Positions 23,186 through 30,968 of a stretch of DNA of 64,000 bases are shown here, in pieces; the first letter of the stretch is position 1; each line of letters starts with the position of its first letter. The translations under genes were made by a program, and so were the position numbers. The notes under the pieces are model-generated. The model made no database searches and had not been told where the DNA came from. It saw nothing but the letters and a program-made list of their open reading frames with translations. The DNA is from Streptomyces tendae (lineage in GTDB: Bacteria; Actinomycetota; Actinomycetes; Streptomycetales; Streptomycetaceae): NCBI RefSeq assembly GCF_008632955.1, contig NZ_CP043959.1:5332001-5396000 (forward strand), written 5' to 3'.

Positions 23186-23276
23186 GGAGGCCCGCCGTTC
23201 CCGTCCGGGAGCGGCGGGCCTCCTCATGCCGGGAGCGGCGGGCCCGCTCATGCCGGGAACGGCGGGCCTCTTCATG
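23186..23276 (+). terminator. Terminator hairpin with its 3' arm amplified as three 24-bp repeats
   Basis: GGAGGCCCGCCGTTCCC (23186-23202) pairs with 23207-23223. The unit starting CCGGGAGCGGCGGGCC at 23205 is then repeated at 23229 and 23253 with few changes, each ending CATG. The 317-bp gap to glnII holds this array and the GlnR-type site. Confidence 0.75.
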
Positions 23277-23345
23277 TCCCATCGCATACACCGGGCCCCC
23301 CTCCCCCGGGCCCTCACGCAGTGGTGCCGGGCGCACCGGCGCCCG

Positions 23346-23383
23346 GTAACACGGGGTTCACACCTGGGCAACGGTCGGGAAAT
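23346..23383 (+). promoter_or_regulatory. GlnR-type operator upstream of glnII
   Basis: GTAAC-n6-TTCAC-n6-GCAAC-n6-GAAAT, four 5-bp boxes with exact 11-bp spacing. This fits the GlnR pattern gTnAc-n6-GaAAc twice over, the second box being degenerate. It ends 103 bp before the glnII start. Nearby TTGACA at 23390 could be a -35 box. Confidence 0.78.
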
Positions 23384-23486
23384 CGCCTGTTGACATGCTG
23401 CGGGGCATCGACGGCGGCGCCCCAGTGCCGCAGCGCCGCAGCATCCGCACCAAGCGCGCCCAGACCCACCCCGAAGGATGTGGACC

Positions 23487-24515
23487 GTGAGCTTCAAGGC
23501 CGAGTACATCTGGATCGACGGCACCGAGCCGACCGCCAAGCTGCGGTCCAAGACGAAGATCCTGGGCGACGACGCGAAGGGCGCCGACCTGCCGATCTGG
23601 GGCTTCGACGGGTCCTCCACCAACCAGGCCAAGGGCCACGCCTCGGACTGCGTGCTCAAGCCGGTCTTCGTCTGTCCCGACCCGATCCGCGGCGGCGACG
23701 ACGTCCTGGTGCTGTGCGAGGTCCTGAACACGGACATGACGCCGCACGAGTCGAACACCCGCGCCGCGCTGGCCGAGGTCGCCGAGAAGTTCGCCGCGCA
23801 GGAGCCGATCTTCGGCATCGAGCAGGAGTACACCTTCTTCAAGGACGCCTACCCGCTCGGCTTCCCCAAGGGCGGCTTCCCGGCCCCGCAGGGCGGCTAC
23901 TACTGCGGTGTCGGTTCCGACGAGATCTTCGGCCGTGAGGTCGTCGAGGCGCACCTGGACAACTGCCTGAAGGCGGGCCTCGGCCTGTCCGGCATCAATG
24001 CCGAGGTCATGCCCGGCCAGTGGGAGTTCCAGGTCGGCCCGCTGTCCCCGCTGGAGGTCTCCGACCAGCTGTGGGTGGCCCGCTGGCTGCTCTACCGCAC
24101 CGCCGAGGACTTCGGCGTCGCCGCCACCCTCGACCCCAAGCCGGTCAAGGGCGACTGGAACGGCGCCGGCGCGCACACCAACTTCTCCACCAAGGCGATG
24201 CGCGAGTCCTACGACGCGATCATCACCGCCGCCGAGTCCCTGGGTGAGGGCTCCAAGCCGCTGGACCACGTCAAGAACTACGGCGCCGGCATCGACGACC
24301 GCCTCACCGGCCTGCACGAGACCGCCCCGTGGAACGAGTACTCGTACGGCGTCTCGGACCGCGGCGCCTCGGTCCGCATCCCGTGGCAGGTCGAGAAGGA
24401 CGGCAAGGGCTACATCGAGGACCGCCGTCCCAACGCCAACGTCGACCCGTACGTGGTGACCCGTCTGCTGGTCGACACCTGCTGCACCGCGCTGGAGAAG
24501 GCCGGCCAGGTCTGA
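23487..24515 (+). CDS. glnII: Glutamine synthetase type II (eukaryote-like)
   Basis: 342 aa, the usual short GSII length; makes glutamine from glutamate, ammonia and ATP. N-terminal KAEYIWIDGTEPTAKLRSKT and PIWGFDGSSTNQA are hallmarks of the family, with EQEYTFF, PGQWEFQVG, GAGAHTNFSTKAMR and DRGASVRIPW forming the active site. GTG 23487 is chosen: AAGGA lies 9 bp upstream and the family starts with T/SFKAEY; the ATG three codons earlier overlaps that site. GSII lacks the adenylylation site, so GlnE should not act on it. It is under a GlnR-type operator and has its own terminator. Confidence 0.96.
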   Translation: MSFKAEYIWIDGTEPTAKLRSKTKILGDDAKGADLPIWGFDGSSTNQAKGHASDCVLKPVFVCPDPIRGGDDVLVLCEVLNTDMTPHESNTRAALAEVAEKFAAQEPIFGIEQEYTFFKDAYPLGFPKGGFPAPQGGYYCGVGSDEIFGREVVEAHLDNCLKAGLGLSGINAEVMPGQWEFQVGPLSPLEVSDQLWVARWLLYRTAEDFGVAATLDPKPVKGDWNGAGAHTNFSTKAMRESYDAIITAAESLGEGSKPLDHVKNYGAGIDDRLTGLHETAPWNEYSYGVSDRGASVRIPWQVEKDGKGYIEDRRPNANVDPYVVTRLLVDTCCTALEKAGQV

Positions 24516-24533
24516 TCCGCGCCGCGATCCGTC

Positions 24534-24567
24534 CGAGGGGCGTCCACCGGAAGGTGGGCGCCCCTCG
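24534..24567 (+). terminator. glnII terminator
   Basis: CGAGGGGCGTCCACC (24534-24548) pairs with 24553-24567 around a GGAA loop; one G-U pair. Confidence 0.8.
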
Positions 24568-24589
24568 CGCCGTCTGCTTCAATGGACCC

Positions 24590-24712
24590 ATGGCCGGCTT
24601 CCGCACCCACCACGCGACGGGTCGACGTGACCTGCAGCCGTTCTGGCCTTCCCGTCAGCACCACGACTTCGACCGGGTGTGTTGTCGCTCGACGAACGCG
24701 CCGGCCCTTTAA
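24590..24712 (+). CDS. Possible 40-aa upstream ORF with adjacent cysteines
   Basis: ATG 24590 to TAA 24712; the product begins MAGFRTHHATGRRDLQPF and contains HHDFDRVCCRSTNAPAL at its end. It lies in the 279-bp gap before the winged-helix gene. The paired Cys and His residues recall leader peptides that sense amino-acid supply, but there is no clear ribosome site. Followed by ACCGGCCTTCGGCCGCCG, a small hairpin. Weakly supported. Confidence 0.3.
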   Translation: MAGFRTHHATGRRDLQPFWPSRQHHDFDRVCCRSTNAPAL

Positions 24713-24794
24713 CGCCCGGAACCTTACCGGCCTTCGGCCGCCGCGCACCGCGTACGTCCTCGACGAACCCTTCGCGCGAAAGAGCTGACGTCCC

Positions 24795-25355
24795 ATGGCG
24801 ACCACCCCTTCCCTGTCCTCCTCCTCCCCCCTCCCGCCCGTCCCCGCCGCCCGGTCCCGGCTGCGCGCCGTCGACCGGGACGAGGTGGTCACGGTCGCGG
24901 ACCTGCTGCCGCCCGGCGCCACCTGGCTGCCCGCCGCGCCGGACGCGGTGCCCGTGCTGCCCGGCCGGCCGCCGATGGTCGGCTACCTGGTGCTGGTCCC
25001 CGCCGACCGGCGGCCGCCGTTCCCGCGGCCGGCGTCCGTACCGCCCGGCCCCGCGGACGACGACGCGTTGATCCGGGTCGACCCGGTACGGCGCACCGCC
25101 GAGGTCGACGGCCGCCAACTGGACCTGACGTATCTGGAGTTCGAGCTGCTCGCCCATCTCGTGGCGCACCCGGACCGGGTGCACACCCGGGACCACCTGG
25201 TGGGCACGGTGTGGGGCTACGGCCATGTCGGCGACGGGCGCACGGTCGACGTCCACGTCGCCCGGCTGCGCCGCAAGCTCGGCGCCGGGTTCCGCGACGC
25301 CATCCGCACGGTGCGCCGTGTCGGCTACAAGTACGTGCCGCCGGTGCGGCGCTGA
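24795..25355 (+). CDS. OmpR-type winged-helix regulator without receiver domain
   Basis: 186 aa. Residues about 95-183 are a Trans_reg_C winged helix: VDPVRRTAEVDGRQLDLTYL, EFELLAHLVAHPDRVHTRDH, VDVHVARLRRKLGA and IRTVRRVGYKYV are all present. The first ~90 residues are proline/alanine-rich and have no Asp-phosphorylation site. Such orphan DNA-binding proteins are found in actinobacteria and lack an evident kinase. It lies downstream of glnII but after a terminator, so it is separately expressed. Target genes unknown. Confidence 0.85.
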   Translation: MATTPSLSSSSPLPPVPAARSRLRAVDRDEVVTVADLLPPGATWLPAAPDAVPVLPGRPPMVGYLVLVPADRRPPFPRPASVPPGPADDDALIRVDPVRRTAEVDGRQLDLTYLEFELLAHLVAHPDRVHTRDHLVGTVWGYGHVGDGRTVDVHVARLRRKLGAGFRDAIRTVRRVGYKYVPPVRR

Positions 25356-25416
25356 GCGGGCGGGCGGTCCGGCGCTGAGCGGCCGGACGGTACGGCGCTG
25401 AGCGGGCGGGCGGGCA

Positions 25417-25438
25417 GGCGGTCCGGCGCCGGACCGCC
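25417..25438. repeat. 22-bp perfect GC palindrome with short tandem repeats before it
   Basis: GGCGGTCCGGC and its complement meet without a loop. Upstream (25346-25404) three copies of CGGCGCTGAGCGG occur. It may end the winged-helix gene's transcript. No gene lies in the 142-bp gap. Confidence 0.55.
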
Positions 25439-25497
25439 GGTCTGCCGACAGCAGAAGCGTGTTCCCCGGTGCCGCCCGGCCGGGCAGAGTCGGCGGT

Positions 25498-26508
25498 ATG
25501 AGACTTCTGTTGCTGGGTGGTACGGAGTTCGTGGGCCGGACCGTCGCCGAGGCGGCCCTCGCGCGGGGCTGGGAGGTGACCGTCTTCCACCGCGGGCGGC
25601 ACGAGGCACCCCCGGGCACCCGGGAGCTGCTGGGAGACCGCACCGAGGTGGACGGGCTGGCGGCGCTGGACGAGGAACCGGGCACGTGGGACGTCGTCGT
25701 CGACACCTGGTCGTCCGCCCCGCGCGCGGTACGGGACGCGGCGCGGCTGCTGCGGGACCGCGCCGGACGGTACGTGTACGTGTCGAGCTGCTCGGTGTAC
25801 ACCTGGGCGCCGCCCGCCGGGTACGGCGAGGACGCCCCCGTGGTGGAGGGCGCCTCCCCGGACGCCGACGTGACCGACTACGCGCGGGACAAGCGGGGCG
25901 GCGAGCTGGCCGCGGTGGACGCCTTCGGCGCGGACCGCTCGGTGCTGGTGCGGGCCGGGCTGCTGCTCGGGCCGTACGAGAACGTGGGCCGGCTGCCCTG
26001 GTGGCTGAACCGCGTGGCGCGCGGCGGTCCGGTGCTCGCTCCCGGCCCGCGGGACCTGCCGCTGCAGTACGTCGACGGGCGTGACCTCGCGGAGTGGATC
26101 CTCGGCGCGGCCGAACAGGGGCTGAGCGGGCCGTACAACCTGATGTCGCCGCAGGGGCACACCACCATGGGCGAGCTGCTGGAGGCCTGTGTGCGGGTGA
26201 CCGGCGGGCCGGCCGAGCTGCGGTGGACGGCGCCCGAGGTGGTCCTCGACGCCGGGGTGGAGCCGTGGACCCAGCTCCCGGTGTGGGTACCGCCGCACAG
26301 CGACATGCACGACGCGCTGCACTCGGCGGACGTCTCCCGGGCGGTCGCGACCGGGCTGCGCTGCCGGCCGGTCGCGGAGACCGTCGCGGACACCTGGGCC
26401 TGGCTGCGGGACATCGGCGGCACGGCACCGCGGCGCCCCGACCGGACGGTCAAGGGGCTGGACCCCGAGGTGGAGGCGAAGGTGCTGGCCGCAGCCCAGG
26501 GGGTGTAG
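25498..26508 (+). CDS. NAD(P)-dependent epimerase/dehydratase-like reductase (extended SDR)
   Basis: 336 aa. The N-terminal Rossmann motif LLLLGGTEFVGRTVAEAAL binds NAD(P). YVYVSSCSVYTW and DYARDKRGGEL hold the usual Ser and the YxxxK-like pair. Later motifs LVRAGLLLGPYEN and LPLQYVDGRDLAEWIL match the isoflavone-reductase/NAD-epimerase group common in streptomycetes. Substrate unknown. ATG 25498 follows GGCGGT. Stands alone before the two-component pair. Confidence 0.85.
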   Translation: MRLLLLGGTEFVGRTVAEAALARGWEVTVFHRGRHEAPPGTRELLGDRTEVDGLAALDEEPGTWDVVVDTWSSAPRAVRDAARLLRDRAGRYVYVSSCSVYTWAPPAGYGEDAPVVEGASPDADVTDYARDKRGGELAAVDAFGADRSVLVRAGLLLGPYENVGRLPWWLNRVARGGPVLAPGPRDLPLQYVDGRDLAEWILGAAEQGLSGPYNLMSPQGHTTMGELLEACVRVTGGPAELRWTAPEVVLDAGVEPWTQLPVWVPPHSDMHDALHSADVSRAVATGLRCRPVAETVADTWAWLRDIGGTAPRRPDRTVKGLDPEVEAKVLAAAQGV

Positions 26509-26576
26509 CCAGCCCCACCCCACAGGCGGGGGCCGGACCCAGTGTGCCGCCCGGCGCGGACGGTGAGACTGGGCCC

Positions 26577-27842
26577 ATGACCACCGGGACGCATGCACAC
26601 GACGGACGGAACGCGGCGCGGGAATTCCCGCTCGCGGCGGTACGGGGACTGGCGCTGGCGCTGGTGTCGCTGCCGGGGGCGGTGGTGTGCTTCGTGGCGG
26701 CCGTGGTGTCGGTCTGCCTGATCCCGATCGGCGTCGGCATCGTCACCACGCCGTACGTGCTGAAGGGCGTGCGGGCGTTCGCGGACTGGCGGCGGGTGCT
26801 GGCGGCCGAGTGGGGCGGGGTGCGGATCCCGCCCGCGTACCGGCCGCTGCCGAAGGACGCGAACCCGTGGGCGCGGACCTTCGGCATGCTGGGCGATCCG
26901 GCGACCTGGCGGGACCTGCTGTGGCTGCCGGTCGACATGACGGCCGGCTTCGTCACCGCGCTGCTGCCGCCCGCCCTGATCGTCTACCCGCTGGAGGGGT
27001 TCGCGGTGGCGGCCGGGCTGTGGCGGGTGCTGCCGGACCCGTGGTGGTACGGCTTCGTGCCGGTGTCCGGGCAGAAGTCCGCACTGGGCGCCGCCGCGCT
27101 GGCCCTGGCACTGCTGGCGGTCGGTCATTTCACCGCCGCCCGCCTGCTGCGCGTCCACTTCCTGCTCACCCGGGCCGTACTGGGCTCCGGCGGCCGGGAA
27201 CTGGCCGAGCGGGTGCGGGTGCTGACCGAGACCCGGCGGGACGCCGTGGACACCTCGGCCGCGGAGCTGCGGCGCATCGAGCGGGACCTGCACGACGGGG
27301 CGCAGGCGCGTCTGGTGGCCGTGGGGATGGATCTGGGGACCGTCGAGGCGCTGATCGAGAAGGACCCGCGGCAGGCGCGGGAACTGCTGGCACGGACCCG
27401 GCAGTCGTCCGCGGAGGCGCTGACCGAGCTGCGGGACCTGGTGCGCGGCATCCATCCGCCGGTGCTGGCCGAGCGGGGGCTCGGGGACGCGGTGCGGGCG
27501 CTGGCGCTGCGGCTGCCGGTGGCCACGGAGGTGGACGTGACGCTGCCCGGGCGGGCGGACGCGCCGGTGGAGTCGGCCGCGTACTTCGCGGTGAGCGAAG
27601 TGCTGGCCAACGCGGTGAAGCACTCCGGCGCGGACCGGATCTGGGTGGACCTGCACCACGCCGACGGACATCTGCGGGTGACCGTCACCGACAACGGGCG
27701 GGGCGGCGCGGTGATCGGGGGCGGTTCGGGTCTGGCCGGGGTGGAGCGGCGGCTGGGTACATTCGACGGCGTCCTGGCCGTCAGCAGCCCCGCGGGCGGT
27801 CCCACCCTGGTCACCATGGAGATTCCGTGCGTGTTGTCCTAG
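26577..27842 (+). CDS. NarL/DegS-type sensor histidine kinase
   Basis: 421 aa. Spans occur at about 24-58, 120-150 and 178-195, with a PSpdxM-type sensor domain (DUF4118-free, rich in LPKDANPWARTFGMLGDPAT). The HisKA_3 phosphoacceptor is clear: ELRRIERDLHDGAQARLVAV, His near 244. The ATPase domain has EVLANAVKHSGADRIWV, VTDNGRGGA and GSGLAGVERRL. It overlaps the response regulator start by 16 bp, so they form one operon. The signal is unknown. Confidence 0.92.
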   Translation: MTTGTHAHDGRNAAREFPLAAVRGLALALVSLPGAVVCFVAAVVSVCLIPIGVGIVTTPYVLKGVRAFADWRRVLAAEWGGVRIPPAYRPLPKDANPWARTFGMLGDPATWRDLLWLPVDMTAGFVTALLPPALIVYPLEGFAVAAGLWRVLPDPWWYGFVPVSGQKSALGAAALALALLAVGHFTAARLLRVHFLLTRAVLGSGGRELAERVRVLTETRRDAVDTSAAELRRIERDLHDGAQARLVAVGMDLGTVEALIEKDPRQARELLARTRQSSAEALTELRDLVRGIHPPVLAERGLGDAVRALALRLPVATEVDVTLPGRADAPVESAAYFAVSEVLANAVKHSGADRIWVDLHHADGHLRVTVTDNGRGGAVIGGGSGLAGVERRLGTFDGVLAVSSPAGGPTLVTMEIPCVLS

Positions 27843-28480
27843 CCGAAGACCTGTTCCTGCTGCGTGACGGGCTCGTCCGGCTGCTCGGGGCGCACGGCTT
27901 CGACATCGTCGCGGCCGTGGGGTCCGGGCCGGAGCTGACCCGGGCGCTCGCCGAGGAGGAGCCGGACGTCGCCGTGGTCGACGTGCGGCTGCCGCCCACC
28001 CAGACCGACGAGGGGTTGCAGTGCGCGCTGCGGGCCCGGCGCGAGCGGCCCGGACTGCCGGTGCTGGTGCTCTCCCAGCACGTGGAGCAGCTGTACGCGC
28101 GCGAGCTGCTGGCGGACGGCGAGGGCGGGGTGGGGTATCTGCTGAAGGACCGGGTGTTCGACGCGGAGCAGTTCGTGGACGCGGTCCGGCGGGTGGCGGC
28201 GGGCGGTACGGCCATGGACCCGCAGGTGATCCAGCAGCTGCTGGCGCGGCGGTCCGGCGCGGACCGGCCGCTGGAACGGCTGACGCCCCGGGAGCTGGAG
28301 GTGCTGGAGCTGATGGCGCAGGGGCGGACCAACGCGGCCGTCGCGGCCCGGCTGGTGGTGACGGAACGGGCCATCGCCAAGCACACCGCCAACATCTTCG
28401 CCAAACTGGGCCTGGAGGTGTCGGACGACGACAACCGTCGCGTGCTGGCGGTTCTCGCGTATCTCGACCACGGCCGGTGA
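27827..28480 (+). CDS. NarL/LuxR-family response regulator
   Basis: 217 aa. Receiver domain 1-125 with acidic VRVVLAEDLFLLRDG, the phosphorylated Asp near 45 in VAVVDVRLPP, Ser near 85 (VLVLSQH) and Lys near 107 (YLLKDRV). The LuxR-type HTH occupies about 150-205: LTPRELEVLELMAQGRTNAA, then RAIAKHTANIFAKLGL. GTG 27827 has GGAGA upstream, inside the kinase's last codons. It is the partner of the kinase at 26577. Confidence 0.92.
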   Translation: MRVVLAEDLFLLRDGLVRLLGAHGFDIVAAVGSGPELTRALAEEEPDVAVVDVRLPPTQTDEGLQCALRARRERPGLPVLVLSQHVEQLYARELLADGEGGVGYLLKDRVFDAEQFVDAVRRVAAGGTAMDPQVIQQLLARRSGADRPLERLTPRELEVLELMAQGRTNAAVAARLVVTERAIAKHTANIFAKLGLEVSDDDNRRVLAVLAYLDHGR

Positions 28481-28591
28481 AAGGCGCGTCGTCCCGGCCA
28501 CGGCCGGTGAAACCGGACACTGTGGTTCACCCCGGGTGGGTGATCCGCAACTCCCCGTGCGCCAGGGGCTGTTGAAACCTCCGGGACGGCA

Positions 28592-28716
28592 CTGACTTCC
28601 CATCGATTCCCGCGACGGGTGAACACCCGTGGGGCGGCTTGCGTACTCAAGGGAGCCGCTTCGCTCCTAACGGGCGCCTCGATGCCCCGCACTGGGATGC
28701 CCCGCAAGGAAGTCAG
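28592..28716 (+). ncRNA. Candidate structured 5' leader (riboswitch-like) of the DUF1996 gene
   Basis: CTGACTTCC (28592-28600) is fully complementary to GGAAGTCAG (28708-28716), which lies just before the ribosome site AGAGGA. Directly inside, CATCGA (28601-28606) pairs with TCGATG (28679-28684). Two hairpins lie within: ACGGGTG-AA-CACCCGT (28615-28630) and GCGGCT/AGCCGC (28634-28659). The latter competes with GGAGC/GCTCC (28652-28667). The repeat GATGCCCCGC occurs at 28681 and 28696. I cannot assign a known class. Confidence 0.5.
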
Positions 28717-28725
28717 AGGAGTTCC

Positions 28726-30243
28726 ATGGGACGCAACACAAGAAAACGCCGTACACCGCTGGCCACCAAGGTGATAGCCGGGGCGGCGGCCCTGGCCATC
28801 GGTGGGGGCGGTCTGGTCTGGGCCAACTTCTACGCCTCGGCGCACGAGGAGAACGGGGGGCACAACCGGACGAAGTCGCGGCCGTCGCAGGTCGCCACGA
28901 TCAACTGTCCGGACGTCGGCCAGAAGCTGACCAAGGTGCCCCGCAAGGCGCGCTGGGGCGTCGCGCGGGAACTGGCGCGGCTCGACCGTCAGATCACCGA
29001 CGCGTACACGCGTCTCGCCGAGACGCGCCAGGCGCAGGCGGGCGACGCGAACTACGTCGACAACGCCATCCTCGGCCCGCTGAAGTCCAAGCGCGTGGCC
29101 ACCCTGGACCGTATCGACATCAACATCAAGCGGGCAGGCGGCCAGGCGCGCGACCTCGGCCGGTTCGCCCCGTGCCAGGGCGTGCCCGCGGAGCAGCAGC
29201 CCGGGGGCGACGACGGCGGCCAGAACGGCGGGGGCCAGGACGGCGGGGGTCAGGACGGCGGCCAGAACGGCGGCGGTCAGGACGACGGCGGCCAGGGCAA
29301 CGGCGGGCAGGCCGGCAACGGTCCCGTGGCGGACGACTTCATCAAGATCGAGGACGTGCAGCCGAACTCCCGCAACCTGCCCAACGGCCTCGCCGCGAAC
29401 GGCGGCACCGGCTCGACCGGCAGCTTCACCACCGAGTGCGGCAAGAACGACAACGCGCTGCGCAACTCGGACAACGTGATCGTCGCGCCCGGCGTCAGCA
29501 ACGGTGCCCAGCACCAGCACGACTACGTCGGCAACCAGGCCAACACGGCCTTCGCGAGCGACGAGGACCTGGCGAACGGCGAGACCACCTGTCAGAACCA
29601 GGGCGACCGGTCGTCGTACTTCTGGCCGGTGCTGCGGATCCAGGACGGCACGCAGGACATCGACCAGGACCAGCCGGGCGGCGGCCAGGACGGCAACGTC
29701 GGCAAGATCGTGGCGCCCACCGAGGTGAACCTGAAGTTCGTCGGCAACCGGACCGGCGACGTGGTCGCGATGCCCCGGGCGCTGCGCATCATCACCGGTG
29801 ACGCCAAGGCCTTCACCAACGGTCTGAACAACGCCAACACCGCCTGGAGCTGCACCGGCTTCGAGGACCGGCAGGTGACGGACAAGTACCCGATCTGCCC
29901 CGAGGGCAGCGGCGTGGTCCGTACGACCAGCTTCCAGAGCTGCTGGGACGGGCAGAACAGCGACAGCGCCAACCACCGCACGCACGTCGACTTCGTCGAG
30001 GCGGACGGCACCTGCTCGAACGGCTTCCAGGCCATCCCCCAGCTCCAGGTCCGCCTGGTGTACGACAACATCCCGGCCCCGCAGATCGACAACGGGCAGC
30101 TGGTGAGCCCGTACGCGGTGGACACCTTCCCGGAGCAGCTGCACAAGCCGATCACCGACCACAACGACTTCATCAACTTCTTCGACGAGAACCTGATGAA
30201 CGAGATGGTCGAGTGCATCAACAGCGGCCGCGACTGCCAGTAG
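28726..30243 (+). CDS. Secreted DUF1996 protein with Gly/Gln linker
   Basis: 505 aa, exported (signal segment VIAGAAALAIGGGGLVWANF). Residues about 55-145 form a helical domain (INCPDVGQKLTKVPRKARWG). Residues about 150-200 are a GGQNGGGQD linker. Residues about 205-490 are DUF1996: TECGKNDNALRNSDNVIVAP, HQHDYVGN, RSSYFWPVLR, SCWDGQNSDSANHRTHVDF and CSNGFQAIPQLQVRLVY. DUF1996 proteins are secreted by fungi and actinobacteria and may act on polysaccharide; the activity is not settled. AGAGGA lies 6 bp before the ATG. The upstream leader is folded. Confidence 0.88.
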   Translation: MGRNTRKRRTPLATKVIAGAAALAIGGGGLVWANFYASAHEENGGHNRTKSRPSQVATINCPDVGQKLTKVPRKARWGVARELARLDRQITDAYTRLAETRQAQAGDANYVDNAILGPLKSKRVATLDRIDINIKRAGGQARDLGRFAPCQGVPAEQQPGGDDGGQNGGGQDGGGQDGGQNGGGQDDGGQGNGGQAGNGPVADDFIKIEDVQPNSRNLPNGLAANGGTGSTGSFTTECGKNDNALRNSDNVIVAPGVSNGAQHQHDYVGNQANTAFASDEDLANGETTCQNQGDRSSYFWPVLRIQDGTQDIDQDQPGGGQDGNVGKIVAPTEVNLKFVGNRTGDVVAMPRALRIITGDAKAFTNGLNNANTAWSCTGFEDRQVTDKYPICPEGSGVVRTTSFQSCWDGQNSDSANHRTHVDFVEADGTCSNGFQAIPQLQVRLVYDNIPAPQIDNGQLVSPYAVDTFPEQLHKPITDHNDFINFFDENLMNEMVECINSGRDCQ

Positions 30244-30287
30244 GCGGGCGGGCCCCGGTCCAGGGCGACCGGTAGAGGGAAAGGGCG

Positions 30288-30321
30288 AAGGCCGGCGGTG
30301 GGAGTTCCCACCGCCGGCCTT
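30288..30321. terminator. Strong 16-bp terminator between convergent genes
   Basis: AAGGCCGGCGGTGGGA (30288-30303) pairs with 30306-30321 around a 2-nt loop, between the DUF1996 gene and the lipoprotein gene. Confidence 0.85.
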
Positions 30322-30345
30322 CCGTGTGTCCGGTGCGCGGCCCGG

Positions 30346-30777
30346 TCAGCCGTGGTGGCCGCCCTTGTTGTGGCTGCCACCAGGGTTCATGTGCTCGGAC
30401 CCCTCCTCCAGGTCCCCGCCGAGGCTGGACCGCAGGGCCTCGACCGTCCGCTCCTCGCCGACGGCGACCCACTTACGGCCGACGAGGTAGTAACCCCCGT
30501 AGTCCTTCGCGGTGTTGAGCCACTCCCGCTGGCCCCGGTCGGTGGAGAAGGTGGCGAGGACGTACTTCTCGTCGCCCTTCCCGCACAGCGCCTGGCGGAT
30601 GGTGTCGGCGTCGGTCTGCATGTCGGGGTCGCACTTCGCCTCGGCGGCCAGGTGTTCCAGGCTGCCGGTGGCGGTGGGCGGCACCTGGTCCTCGCCGGTG
30701 CCGCCGGACCCGCAGCCCGCCAGCGCCAGGGCCGCCACCGCGCAGGTCAGCGCGCGCATCGGTCGGGTCACCCTCAT
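30346..30777 (-). CDS. Putative lipoprotein, 143 aa
   Basis: 143 aa. N-terminus with a lipobox: CAVAALALAGC, Cys near 21, so membrane-anchored outside the cell. The mature part is helical with one conserved pair of cysteines (EAKCDPDM, RQALCGKG) and a strand block YYLVGRKWVAVGEERTVEAL. A His/Gly-rich tail (MNPGGSHNKGGHHG) may bind metal. GGAGGA lies 4 bp before the ATG. Found in streptomycetes as an uncharacterised lipoprotein. Confidence 0.8.
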   Translation of the reverse strand: MRVTRPMRALTCAVAALALAGCGSGGTGEDQVPPTATGSLEHLAAEAKCDPDMQTDADTIRQALCGKGDEKYVLATFSTDRGQREWLNTAKDYGGYYLVGRKWVAVGEERTVEALRSSLGGDLEEGSEHMNPGGSHNKGGHHG

Positions 30778-30968
30778 GTGTTCCTCCGGTCTTGACGGCG
30801 ACATCGTGGGCGGCGACATGCCGCACGGAGCCCCGGCCGGGGGCCCTCGGCATTCGATACGGCTGCGGCGCGCCCCGCGCTCAATCGCGGCGCCACGTCC
30901 GCCGGTCCCGCCGGGCGGGGGACGTGCGGGTCAGGTGACCATCCACGGATTCGCTCGTTCTGCTGAAC

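Noticed and set aside
25355..25440. Tandem CGGCGCTGAGCGG units as an origin or recombination site
   Set aside because: Three imperfect copies in a simple GC-rich gap next to a palindrome; a terminator with slippage is enough to account for them.
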